Both the position numbers and the translations under genes were made by a program. Shown piece after piece: positions 1 to 6,640 of a DNA stretch of 18,040 nt. The stretch lies in assembly GCA_964453035.1 (NCBI GenBank), contig CAYVOX010000056.1, positions 1-18,040 of the forward strand, written 5' to 3'. Every line of letters begins with the position of its first letter. Position 1 is the first letter of the stretch. This stretch comes from CAYVOX01 sp964453035 (GTDB lineage: Bacteria > Chloroflexota > Anaerolineae > Anaerolineales > Anaerolineaceae). Under the pieces are notes generated by a model, which was not told where the DNA came from, searched no databases, and saw only the letters and a program-made list of their open reading frames with translations.

Positions 1-634
1 TTGGTTCTTCTTCCTTCTTACCCTTCTCGATAACTTCAGGTTCCTCAGCGGCGCTTTCGGCAGGTCCGGCGGCTTCTTCTTCAGCGGAAGCTGTGACTCT
101 CACAACCATTTCGTCAGCGTCATCCAGTACCTCAACGCCTGAGGCAAAGGCCAGGTCGCGGACGTAGATGCCGTCACCAATTCTGGCGAGCGTGGAGATA
201 TCTACGACGATACGCTCTGGCAGATCCTGGGGCAGGGCTTCAACTTCAATTTCATCCAGACCGGTAACGACAACGCCGTTGTAATCCTTCACGGCCGGAG
301 AAATACCGGTGAGCACCACGCCCACATTGGCGCGGATCTTCTCGGTGAGGGAGACAGCCTGGAAATCGACATGGCGAAGGGTGCCTTTGATAAAGTCGCG
401 CTGTTTTTCGCGAACCAGGGCAGCGTTTTCCGCGCCATCCAGATTGATGGTCACGATGCTGGAAGCCGTCAGCTCCGCCAGGATGCGCGTCGCTTCGCGC
501 AGATCCATCGTGATAGGGGAGGGTTCGATATTGTGACCGTAAATTACGCCGGGGAGTTTTCCGGCGCGTCGCAAGGCTTTCACCTGCTTGCCGGTCACGG
601 TACGTCGAGTGGCATTGATAACTAACTTTTCCAT
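1..634 (-). CDS. rplY: 50S ribosomal protein L25 / general stress protein Ctc, C-terminus off the window
   Basis: Reading the minus strand from the ATG at 632-634 gives a protein beginning MEKLVINATRRTVTGKQVKA, followed by LRRAGKLPGVIYG, which is the classic N-terminus of the L25/TL5/Ctc family that binds 5S rRNA. A second beta domain follows (VDFQAVSLTEKIRANVGV, then DLPERIVVDIS and IGDGIYVRDL), so this is the long two-domain Ctc form. The tail is Glu/Ala/Lys rich (EEEAAGPAESAAEEPEVIEK), a common low-complexity extension. The frame stays open to base 2 with no stop, so the gene is cut by the window edge, not broken. An AAAGGA ribosome binding site lies about 8 bases upstream of the start. 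The gene has a promoter of its own at 808-836 and a leader of about 165 bases. Family assignment is strong; the C-terminal length is unknown. Confidence 0.94.
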   Translation of the reverse strand, partial: MEKLVINATRRTVTGKQVKALRRAGKLPGVIYGHNIEPSPITMDLREATRILAELTASSIVTINLDGAENAALVREKQRDFIKGTLRHVDFQAVSLTEKIRANVGVVLTGISPAVKDYNGVVVTGLDEIEVEALPQDLPERIVVDISTLARIGDGIYVRDLAFASGVEVLDDADEMVVRVTASAEEEAAGPAESAAEEPEVIEKGKKEEEP

Positions 635-711
635 CTTTTTATCCTTTGAGCGCCTCTCACCTGGTTTCCAGGTTACCTTCGCTCCGTATTGTGATTCGGC
701 TTGCGCCGTGA

Positions 712-745
712 AATTAGCTTTCACCTAAAATGGTGAAAGCTAATT
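712..745. repeat. Perfect 14-bp inverted repeat (hairpin) in the rplY leader
   Basis: AATTAGCTTTCACC at 712-725 and its exact reverse complement at 732-745 are separated by a 6-base A/T loop. No run of T follows on either strand, so it is not a textbook intrinsic terminator. It lies between sdhD and rplY, downstream of the candidate rplY promoter, and could be a leader-RNA structure, a processing site, a weak terminator for the sdh operon, or a protein-binding palindrome. A smaller hairpin (ACCTGG/CCAGGT, 659-673) sits just upstream of the rplY ribosome binding site, and a third (AAAGGTTT/AAACCTTT, 779-795) near the predicted transcript start. Confidence 0.75.
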
Positions 746-807
746 ATTGAAACTGTGCTAACACTAAATTTTTAAGCTAAAGGTTTGAAACCTTTTTAAG
801 CCCAGTG

Positions 808-836
808 ATTTTATTCGCCTTGGGTGGTTTCGTCAA
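808..836 (-). promoter_or_regulatory. Candidate sigma70-type promoter for rplY
   Basis: On the minus strand there is TTGACG (831-836), exactly 17 bases, then TAAAAT (808-813). Transcription would start near 801, only about 45 bases after the sdhD stop, giving rplY a leader of roughly 165 bases. Seen in sequence; activity is inferred. Confidence 0.6.
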
Positions 837-845
837 GCCTTTTGG

Positions 846-1217
846 CTAACTTCTACCCGAAATGACGATTAGTAACCACACTCCATAGACCATAGCCACG
901 ATGCCGACGAGTAGAAGGAGGATATCCAATCGTTTTGCCAGCTTGACCGATGGATTGAGATCCAATATGATGCTGCGTAGTCCCAGTAGTGAATGCAATA
1001 CCACGACGAACAGGAAGATACCTTCCATAATGGGCACAAACCAAACAGCATAATAGTTGAGCACATCATCATAGGTTAAGAGCCCGCCTGGAACCACGGC
1101 ATGGTTAATCACAAAATGGATAGACATGACAATAACAATCAGCAAGCCAGCGATGATTTTTGCCAGCCATAAACCGACGCCTTCGCGTGATTTGGGTTTA
1201 GACACGTTACCGAGCAT
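846..1217 (-). CDS. sdhD: Complex II-type membrane anchor subunit D
   Basis: 123 residues with three hydrophobic helices (about 16-42, 57-87 and 97-120). The second helix contains HSLLGLRSIILDL, which matches the SdhD signature H-x3-G-x6-D; H75 is the expected heme b ligand. H34 and H39 at the end of helix 1 are candidates for a ligand of a second heme, as in two-heme (type A) enzymes. D86 corresponds to the conserved Asp of the quinone site, but the following Tyr of E. coli SdhD is Leu here. An AGGAGG site overlaps the sdhC stop, and the gap to sdhC is 9 bases, so it is the last gene of the operon. With SdhC it should carry heme and the quinone site in the membrane. Annotated as succinate dehydrogenase by family, but its flavoprotein partner in this operon is GlpA-like. 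Confidence 0.85.
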   Translation of the reverse strand: MLGNVSKPKSREGVGLWLAKIIAGLLIVIVMSIHFVINHAVVPGGLLTYDDVLNYYAVWFVPIMEGIFLFVVVLHSLLGLRSIILDLNPSVKLAKRLDILLLLVGIVAMVYGVWLLIVISGRS

Positions 1218-1226
1218 GAAATCCTC

Positions 1227-1610
1227 CTACTCCCCAAACATCTTGAGGGCAAAATACGCGATACCGATGAGAGCGACGACCATCAGGCCGAGGAAGGTTG
1301 CTTTTTGCGTTCGCACACCCACTCCGAGGCTGTTGAGTACAATGCGGATACCGTTGAGACCGTGGATGATACCAGCTGCGAGCACCAGCATTTCGCCAAT
1401 CTTGACGACCGGGGTTTTTGCCAGGGCAATAAAGGCATTGTATGCCTCTGGTCCCTGAGCCAATTGTCCAAGGGCAATCAGGTGGAGGAATAAATAAAAG
1501 GTCAGTCCCAGGGCGGTTATCCGGTTGAGGATAAAGGCCCAGGTGCCAACCTGGCGATTGCGTGGATCGAACCAGCGCAATAAGTGAGATGCTTTAGGAG
1601 AATTTTCCAT
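1227..1610 (-). CDS. sdhC: Complex II-type cytochrome b subunit C
   Basis: 127 residues, three membrane helices (about 27-48, 70-93 and 104-124). The N-terminal RQVGTWAFILNRITALGL and the helix 2 motif HGLNGIRIVL are typical of SdhC; H83 is the expected heme b ligand and H43 (in YLFLHL) a candidate for a second. R30 matches the quinone-site Arg of E. coli SdhC (R31), while the nearby Ser (S27) is Phe here. The start is the ATG at 1608-1610, 11 bases after the sdhB stop. It pairs with SdhD to form the membrane domain that passes electrons from the iron-sulfur subunit to quinone, presumably menaquinone in this type of organism. Confidence 0.88.
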   Translation of the reverse strand: MENSPKASHLLRWFDPRNRQVGTWAFILNRITALGLTFYLFLHLIALGQLAQGPEAYNAFIALAKTPVVKIGEMLVLAAGIIHGLNGIRIVLNSLGVGVRTQKATFLGLMVVALIGIAYFALKMFGE

Positions 1611-1621
1611 AGAGGCAGCCT

Positions 1622-2347
1622 TTACTTTCCAAAGAACTGGCGGATACGGTTACCAATGACGCGGCGCCGGAGGTTCATGATGCGCCAGGCCGGATCGACG
1701 TTGGATGGACAAACCGCAGAACACTCATAAGCACTGTGGCAGCGCCAGATGCCGGATTCGGAATCGGCGAGCGAGAGCAGGGCAATGTTAGGCGCATGGT
1801 TGAGCGTCTGCTGAATGGCTGCAAGGGGAGCGGGTCCCAGATAAGAGGTAGAGGTGTGTGCAGCGGGGCAGGCGCTGATACACAACCCACACTCCAGGCA
1901 ATCTACCAGGCGCTCGAACTTGCCTTCCGGGTCCACCGCGGGTTCGTAACCGAGGCCGGCTTTGTCCACCGGGAGAACGTGACTGGCGCCAGTCTCCTCC
2001 ATTTTCTGGAAGAACGGGCTCATATCCACAACCAGGTCGCTGATGACGGGGAAGTTGCGGAGCGGTTCAACTTTGAGGACGGCACCGTTGTGGGTCACTG
2101 AGCGGATTGGCGTGATACAGGTCAGTTTTTCAACTCCGTTGACCACCATACCGCATGCGCCGCAGGTGGAGTGATGACAGGCGTGCCGGTAGGTGAGGGA
2201 GCGATCATGGAAAGCCCAGACGCGCTCTACGGCATCCAGCACATATTCATCGGGATCCACATCCATTTTGAAATCTTGCCAGTGGGCTTCGCTTTCACCC
2301 TTGCGGCGCAAGATTCGTAGCGTAATGTTCCAGGTTTCTTTACTCAT
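1622..2347 (-). CDS. sdhB: Complex II-type iron-sulfur subunit B
   Basis: 241 residues from the ATG at 2345-2347, which has an AGAGGTG ribosome binding site; the open frame runs further upstream only because it overlaps glpA. All ligands of a canonical SdhB/FrdB are present: [2Fe-2S] C57, C62, C65, C77; [4Fe-4S] C150, C153, C156 with C213; [3Fe-4S] C160, C203, C209. Length and spacing match E. coli SdhB (238 residues) closely, and H204 after C203 matches the quinone-site His. The two Trp residues that follow C-P in E. coli SdhB are His-Thr here. There are no CCG (HdrB-like) domains, so it is not a GlpC. It begins 13 bases after glpA. It would carry electrons from a flavoprotein to SdhCD; in this operon the only candidate flavoprotein is GlpA. 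Confidence 0.92.
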   Translation of the reverse strand: MSKETWNITLRILRRKGESEAHWQDFKMDVDPDEYVLDAVERVWAFHDRSLTYRHACHHSTCGACGMVVNGVEKLTCITPIRSVTHNGAVLKVEPLRNFPVISDLVVDMSPFFQKMEETGASHVLPVDKAGLGYEPAVDPEGKFERLVDCLECGLCISACPAAHTSTSYLGPAPLAAIQQTLNHAPNIALLSLADSESGIWRCHSAYECSAVCPSNVDPAWRIMNLRRRVIGNRIRQFFGK

Positions 2348-2360
2348 GCACACCTCTGCA

Positions 2361-3527
2361 TTAATTGCGATAATATTCGCGATAGGATACCAGCTTGAAT
2401 TCACGTGTCTGGCAGGCAGCCGTGATGCCCATCTTCTGGCAGACCAGGTCAACTGTTTTCTCAGCCATACCGCGGCAGGTGGTGGCTTTGCCGCCGGTGA
2501 TGGTAACCAGCCCGTCGATGCCCTCGCTGGATTTATGATCGTAGCATTTGAATGTACGGGTAAGCGAGCGCCCGGTAAAACTTGAGCCAATCAGCGGGCG
2601 GGCCGACATATAAGCGCCGCGCATTTTGGCGTTTTTAAGCCCGGGAATCAAGTTGTATGCACAGCGATGCATTTGCTCAATCTGCTCGTCTGTGACGGGG
2701 ATGTAGTCCACGTCCTGGACTTCGAAGGAGGTCGTCCCGATGACCATCATGCGGCGTTGCGGAATGATGATATCGCCATCGTCCGGTTCGCAAAGACGGT
2801 TCACCACGCGCTGCATCAGGCGTTGGTCGTAGGCAACCATCACGCCGGGGGTTGGTTTGACCGGCACGCTGGCTTTGGCAAAACCAGCAACCTGCCCTGC
2901 CCAGGCGCCGGTGGCATTGATAACGATATCGGCGGATAGTTCGTAATGCTTGCCGTTGGTTCGATCCCAGACTCTGACGCCTCGCACATTGCCCTGACCA
3001 TCAAACAACATTCCCTCAACTTCGTGATACGGCCTGAATTCGGAGCCGTGCTTTTTCGCCGTAGCTGCGAAGGCTAAGGCCAGGCGAAGTGGGTCAAATG
3101 AGCCATCTGGAACGGTGTAAGCAAGCAAAAGTTTTGGATTGAGGGCAGGTTCGAGGCGCAAGGCTTCTTGAGGTGTCAGTTTTTCAATTTCGATACCGCA
3201 AGCCTGCGCGCCAGCCTCAAAGCGGGGGGCGTATTCGGTGTCCTCTTCCGAAAGGGCAACAAACAACCCGCCGTTAAACTCGATGCACTGAGGTGTGATT
3301 TGCCGAAGCGTGCGATTTTCCTCAATACATTCGATACCCGCTTCCTTATCCGTTACACAATACCGACCGCCGCTGTGCAGCAGGCCATGGGTGCGCCCGG
3401 ATGTGCCAGAGGCGATTTCGCCCCTTTCCAGGACGGTTACGCGGAATCCGCGCAGCGCCAGGTCGTGGGCAATAGCGCATCCGGTAAAACCAGCGCCAAT
3501 AACTAATGCATAAGGTTTATCGGTCAT
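2361..3527 (-). CDS. glpA: GlpA-type FAD-dependent glycerol-3-phosphate dehydrogenase, short form
   Basis: 388 residues of the DAO/GlpA flavoprotein family, which oxidises sn-glycerol 3-phosphate to dihydroxyacetone phosphate. The FAD-binding GAGFTG lies at 11-16, followed by ERGEIASGTSGRTHGLLHSG, which is specific to GlpA/GlpD; later blocks (EFNGGLFVALSEED, VPDGSFDPLRL, NATGAWAGQ, ITGGKATTCRGMAEK) also match GlpA. E. coli GlpA is about 540 residues and ends with a Cys-rich BFD-like domain; this protein stops soon after the catalytic part, so that extra domain is absent. The start has a GGATGGA site inside the glpK tail and sits 2 bases after the glpK stop. It is followed by sdhB, sdhC and sdhD with no glpB or glpC. 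I infer that it docks on the complex II-type subunits. A stand-alone soluble or peripheral dehydrogenase is the alternative. Confidence 0.9.
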   Translation of the reverse strand: MTDKPYALVIGAGFTGCAIAHDLALRGFRVTVLERGEIASGTSGRTHGLLHSGGRYCVTDKEAGIECIEENRTLRQITPQCIEFNGGLFVALSEEDTEYAPRFEAGAQACGIEIEKLTPQEALRLEPALNPKLLLAYTVPDGSFDPLRLALAFAATAKKHGSEFRPYHEVEGMLFDGQGNVRGVRVWDRTNGKHYELSADIVINATGAWAGQVAGFAKASVPVKPTPGVMVAYDQRLMQRVVNRLCEPDDGDIIIPQRRMMVIGTTSFEVQDVDYIPVTDEQIEQMHRCAYNLIPGLKNAKMRGAYMSARPLIGSSFTGRSLTRTFKCYDHKSSEGIDGLVTITGGKATTCRGMAEKTVDLVCQKMGITAACQTREFKLVSYREYYRN

Positions 3528-3529
3528 AT

Positions 3530-5026
3530 TTATTCCATCCAGTTAAAAGTTCGGGTAACTGCCTTTTTCCAGCCCAGGTAGAGTTTGCCGCGAACAGCAT
3601 CCTCCATCTGTGGATTCCACTGTTTATCGACGCCCCAATTTGCGCGTAACTCGGAGAAGTTGGACCAGAATCCGACCGCAAGACCCGCTGCATACGCAGC
3701 GCCAAGCGAGGTGGTTTCGGCAACTTTGGGTCTCACAACGGGGACGTTCAGAATATCGGCCTGGAATTGCATTAGCAACTCATTGGACACCATACCGCCA
3801 TCCACTTTGAGGGCGGTGAGGCGAACACCCGAATCAGCTTCCATGGCATCCAGAACTTCGCAGGTCTGGTAGGCGGTGGCTTCAAGAACAGCGCGTGCCA
3901 TGTGTTCACGGGTGATGAAGCGGGTTAAACCGACCATGACGCCACGGGCATCGCTGCGCCAGTAGGGGGCATAGAGACCTGAGAACGCCGGCACGATATA
4001 CATACCGCCGTTATCCGTCACGTTGCGCGCGAGTGTCTCAACATCGGATGATTTATCAATCATTTTCAAGTTGTCACGAAGCCATTGAACCAACGCACCA
4101 GTGATGGCAATGGAGCCTTCGAGGCAATAGACTGCGGGCTGGTCGTTGAGTTTATATCCAACAGTTGTGAGCAAGCCAGATTTGGAGGGGACAGGTTTGA
4201 GACCTGTGTTGAGTAACATGAAACAACCTGTGCCGTAGGTGTTCTTAGCTTCCCCGGCGGCGTAACAGGCCTGGCCAAAAAGGGCAGCTTGCTGGTCGCC
4301 TAAATCGCCGCAGATAGGAATCGATGTGCCAAAAGCTTTGGCGATGCCATAGATTTCCGAGGAGGAGCGAATCTGGGGCAGCATCTGGCGAGGGATATCC
4401 AGAATCTTGAGAATCTCGCCATCCCAGTCAAGGGTGTGAAGATCCATCAGCAGCGTGCGCGAGGCGTTTGTGACATCCGTGATGTGAACCCCGCCGTTGA
4501 TGCCGCCGGTGATGTTCCAGATGAGCCAGGTATCGATGTTGCCGAAAATGGCGTCGCCAATTTCGGCGGCGTCGCGGATTCCGGGGACATTATCGAGCAA
4601 CCACTTAATTTTTGGTCCTGAAAAATAGGTTGCGAGAGGAAGGCCGGTTTTTTGGCGAAGGCGATCTTGACCTCCATCATTGGCGAGCTGGTTGCATATT
4701 TGATCGGTGCGCGTATCCTGCCACACGACAGCGTTGTAATATGGTTTGCCGGTTTTACGGTTCCAGACAATCGTCGTTTCGCGCTGGTTGGTAATGCCAA
4801 TTGCCGCCAGATCTTGCATTGTGAGCCTGGCGTTTTGAATGGCCTGGAAGAATACGGTCTGGGTTCTTTCCCAAATGACCAGGGGATCGTGTTCGACCCA
4901 TCCAGGACGAGGGTAGATCTGCTCGTGCTCCTTTTGTGCCGCTCCGATAGCTTGTCCATGATGGTCAAAAATCATGCACCGCGTACTGGTAGTTCCCTGA
5001 TCAATCGCAGCTATATACTTGGTCAT
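3530..5026 (-). CDS. glpK: Glycerol kinase
   Basis: 498 residues, the usual length of GlpK, which phosphorylates glycerol to sn-glycerol 3-phosphate with ATP. The ATP phosphate-binding DQGTTSTR is at 9-16, the glycerol-contacting pair R82-E83 sits in GITNQRETTIVWNR, and the catalytic Asp is D244 in GDLGDQQAALFGQ. The C-terminal FGGY signature regions (FSGLYAPYWRSDARG, ATAYQTCEVLDAM, KVDGGMVSNELLMQ) are intact. It is the first gene of the operon and makes the substrate of the GlpA product 2 bases downstream. No glycerol facilitator (GlpF) is seen in the window. A TGAGG ribosome binding site precedes the ATG. Confidence 0.97.
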   Translation of the reverse strand: MTKYIAAIDQGTTSTRCMIFDHHGQAIGAAQKEHEQIYPRPGWVEHDPLVIWERTQTVFFQAIQNARLTMQDLAAIGITNQRETTIVWNRKTGKPYYNAVVWQDTRTDQICNQLANDGGQDRLRQKTGLPLATYFSGPKIKWLLDNVPGIRDAAEIGDAIFGNIDTWLIWNITGGINGGVHITDVTNASRTLLMDLHTLDWDGEILKILDIPRQMLPQIRSSSEIYGIAKAFGTSIPICGDLGDQQAALFGQACYAAGEAKNTYGTGCFMLLNTGLKPVPSKSGLLTTVGYKLNDQPAVYCLEGSIAITGALVQWLRDNLKMIDKSSDVETLARNVTDNGGMYIVPAFSGLYAPYWRSDARGVMVGLTRFITREHMARAVLEATAYQTCEVLDAMEADSGVRLTALKVDGGMVSNELLMQFQADILNVPVVRPKVAETTSLGAAYAAGLAVGFWSNFSELRANWGVDKQWNPQMEDAVRGKLYLGWKKAVTRTFNWME

Positions 5027-5055
5027 AGTTGCCTCACTTTTTGGGGTTGTGAATA

Positions 5056-5061
5056 ATTATA
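5056..5061 (-). promoter_or_regulatory. Possible -10 element for the glpK operon
   Basis: The minus strand carries a perfect TATAAT at 5056-5061, about 30 bases upstream of the glpK ATG. No good -35 lies 16-18 bases further upstream; a TTGACC at 5067-5072 is much too close. The operon promoter may therefore need an activator. Confidence 0.4.
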
Positions 5062-5107
5062 CAATAGGTCAAGATTTACCCTTACTGTTTAGCATCCTGA
5101 AAAGGCA

Positions 5108-5150
5108 AGTAAAATGTAATGATTAATCACGCCATTCATTATGATTTACT
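5108..5150. repeat. Imperfect inverted repeat in the glpK / 5234 divergent intergenic region
   Basis: AGTAAAATGTAATGA (5108-5122) and TCATTATGATTTACT (5136-5150) are inverted copies matching at 12 of 15 positions, and the perfect 10-base palindrome TGATTAATCA (5120-5129) overlaps the left arm and spacer. It lies upstream of both divergent genes, a place where an operator would be expected. The binding protein is unknown and the region is AT-rich. Confidence 0.5.
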
Positions 5151-5181
5151 GATAGAATTGCGCGGACAAAGTAACTATAGA

Positions 5182-5210
5182 TTGATTGTCTTACTGGAAT
5201 ATCCAATAAT
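5182..5210 (+). promoter_or_regulatory. Candidate promoter for the 5234-7762 gene run
   Basis: TTGATT (5182-5187), 17 bases, AATAAT (5205-5210), placing the start of transcription just upstream of the AGAGGA-like ribosome binding site of the gene at 5234. Both boxes deviate from consensus. Confidence 0.4.
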
Positions 5211-5233
5211 ATTTGGAAAGAGGATAGGTTTCT

Positions 5234-5575
5234 ATGAGCCGCTTGGATGAGTTTGAGCAATACCGTAAACAGATGAATGAGCGCATTGCGGAAATTGACC
5301 ACCTGGGAATTAAACGCTTCTTCAACCTGGATACAAGCGCTTACAAAGACGGTTCGCTGCCTGCGAAAACCAAGGAATTGCTGGGATTGGTGGCTTCGAT
5401 GGTGTTGCGGTGCAATGATTGCATTGACTATCACATCCTTCAATGTGTTGATGCTGGCTGGACGGATGAGGAGTTGGTAGAAGCGTTCAATGTTGCCCTG
5501 GTCGTGGGCGGGAGCATTGTCATTCCACACCTGCGGCATGCCGTTGAAACGCTTGACCTGTGCAGACAGCGGTAA
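5234..5575 (+). CDS. AhpD-like / carboxymuconolactone decarboxylase family protein
   Basis: 113 residues, one small helical CMD/AhpD domain. The redox motif C60-N-D-C63 followed by H67 (LRCNDCIDYH) is the AhpD-type CxxC-x3-His, which in characterised members is a thiol-disulfide centre for peroxide reduction. The rest (KTKELLGLVASMV before it; WTDEELVEAFNVALVVGGS after it) fits the family's helix-turn-helix hairpin. The ATG at 5234 has an AGAGGA sequence about 10 bases upstream. It starts a co-directional run with the tRNA-dihydrouridine synthase 17 bases after its stop. The true substrate cannot be read from the sequence; many family members act in disulfide reduction or remain uncharacterised. 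Confidence 0.85.
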   Translation: MSRLDEFEQYRKQMNERIAEIDHLGIKRFFNLDTSAYKDGSLPAKTKELLGLVASMVLRCNDCIDYHILQCVDAGWTDEELVEAFNVALVVGGSIVIPHLRHAVETLDLCRQR

Positions 5576-5592
5576 TTCCCGGTGGAGGGGTG

Positions 5593-6558
5593 ATGAAAGA
5601 TGCGCCTTTGCGTATAGGCAATGTAGCAATCGAGGGTGATCTGATCCTGGCGCCAATGGACGGTGTTACGGATATGCCGTTTCGGGTGCTTACCAGACGT
5701 CTGGGTTCGGCGATGAGCTACACGGAATTTGTCAACGCGCAGGATGTCATCCGAGGGCATCCCTTGCTGGAAAAGAGAACGCACTTCCTTGAAGAAGAGC
5801 GACCTGTTGTTTTTCAGCTTTTTGACGATGACCCAGACCGGCTGCTGCAGTCCGCTCTTGTTCTTATAAGTCGAAAGCCTGATATCATCGATATCAACAT
5901 GGGCTGCCCGGCAAAAACAGTTTCGGGGCGGGGGGCGGGCGCGGCCTTGATGCGGTCGCCAAAGAAGGTTGCGGCGATATTTTCGATGCTCAGCAGGGCG
6001 CTGGATATTCCGATTACGGGAAAAATCCGGCTGGGGTGGGATGAAGCCAGCCAGAACTACCTTGAAATTGCGCATATCATCGAGGATAATGGTGGAAAAT
6101 GCATTGCTGTGCATGCGCGCACAAAGGAGCAAGCCTACGGAGGGGAAGTAAACTGGGCTGCTATTGCTGAGATTAAACAGGTTGTGTCCATCCCGGTGAT
6201 CGGCAATGGTGATGTGAGATGCGTTGATGATATTGAGCGCTTGCTAACCCAGACGGGTTGTGATGCCGTGATGATTGGACGGGCGGCTCTTGAAAACCCG
6301 TGGTTGTTTTCTCGGATTGAGCGGCACGCGGTGCCGCCTGAACAAGTGATTGAAACGATGCGCAGCCACTCCAGGTTGATGACGGATTTTCACGGAGCAG
6401 AATACGGGTTGATCCTTTTCAGGAAATTTCTTAAGGGGTATATGAAGCCATATCACCTGGAACGGGCGGAAATAGGCTCGCTTTTGACCACCACATCCGA
6501 AGAATTCCTGTGGGGGCAGGTGGAACGCATTGTGCTTGGGCACAGGAAACATTATTGA
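5593..6558 (+). CDS. dusB: tRNA-dihydrouridine synthase (Dus family, DusB-like)
   Basis: 321 residues from the ATG at 5593, preceded by GGAGGGG; an upstream in-frame ATG at 5560 would overlap the previous gene and adds nothing conserved. Dus enzymes are FMN-dependent and reduce uridine to dihydrouridine in the tRNA D-loop using NADPH. LILAPMDGVTDMPFR opens the TIM barrel, INMGCPAKTV carries the catalytic Cys (C105), and GKIRLGWDE, AVHARTKEQ, IPVIGNGDV and VMIGRAALENPW are the standard FMN/phosphate-binding blocks. Length is normal. It lies between an AhpD-like gene and a nucleotide-sanitising gene, a plain housekeeping setting. Confidence 0.93.
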   Translation: MKDAPLRIGNVAIEGDLILAPMDGVTDMPFRVLTRRLGSAMSYTEFVNAQDVIRGHPLLEKRTHFLEEERPVVFQLFDDDPDRLLQSALVLISRKPDIIDINMGCPAKTVSGRGAGAALMRSPKKVAAIFSMLSRALDIPITGKIRLGWDEASQNYLEIAHIIEDNGGKCIAVHARTKEQAYGGEVNWAAIAEIKQVVSIPVIGNGDVRCVDDIERLLTQTGCDAVMIGRAALENPWLFSRIERHAVPPEQVIETMRSHSRLMTDFHGAEYGLILFRKFLKGYMKPYHLERAEIGSLLTTTSEEFLWGQVERIVLGHRKHY

Positions 6559-6627
6559 TGGCTTGCTCGGAACTCGGCTGCGTCCGGCCATAATGCAGGT
6601 TACTAATCTGAATCAAGTGGAACAAAG

Positions 6628-6633
6628 TATAAT
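6628..6633 (+). promoter_or_regulatory. Possible -10 element directly before yjjX
   Basis: A perfect TATAAT sits 7 bases before the ATG at 6641, the spacing expected if transcription begins at the A of that ATG (leaderless mRNA). No convincing -35 at 16-18 bases and no good Shine-Dalgarno is visible here. Confidence 0.35.
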
Positions 6634-6640
6634 CATGGGA

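Noticed and set aside
712..745. Intrinsic terminator for the sdh operon
   Set aside because: The stem is strong but no T-run follows on either strand; listed as an inverted repeat instead.
846..2347. Plain annotation of sdhBCD as an ordinary succinate dehydrogenase
   Set aside because: Not excluded, but sdhA is absent and a GlpA flavoprotein fills its place in the operon, so I kept the family names and flagged the role as open.
2348..2590. N-terminal extension of SdhB by 81 residues into glpA
   Set aside because: The extension overlaps glpA in another frame, is low-complexity Ala/Pro/Arg-rich and unlike any SdhB; the ATG at 2347 has a good ribosome binding site and gives the family length.
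5067..5072. TTGACC as the -35 of glpK
   Set aside because: Only 5 bases separate it from the TATAAT, too close for a sigma70 promoter.
5120..5127. The word TGATTAAT also found at 9671-9678 and 12197-12204, as a shared operator
   Set aside because: The three places differ in flanks and spacing (the 9671 copy lies in the glmS leader); an AT-rich 8-mer recurring in intergenic DNA is not enough.
5440..6132. 230-residue minus-strand open frame across the AhpD-like gene and dusB
   Set aside because: Antisense to two well-supported genes, with no recognisable domain; composition looks like a shadow of the coding strand.
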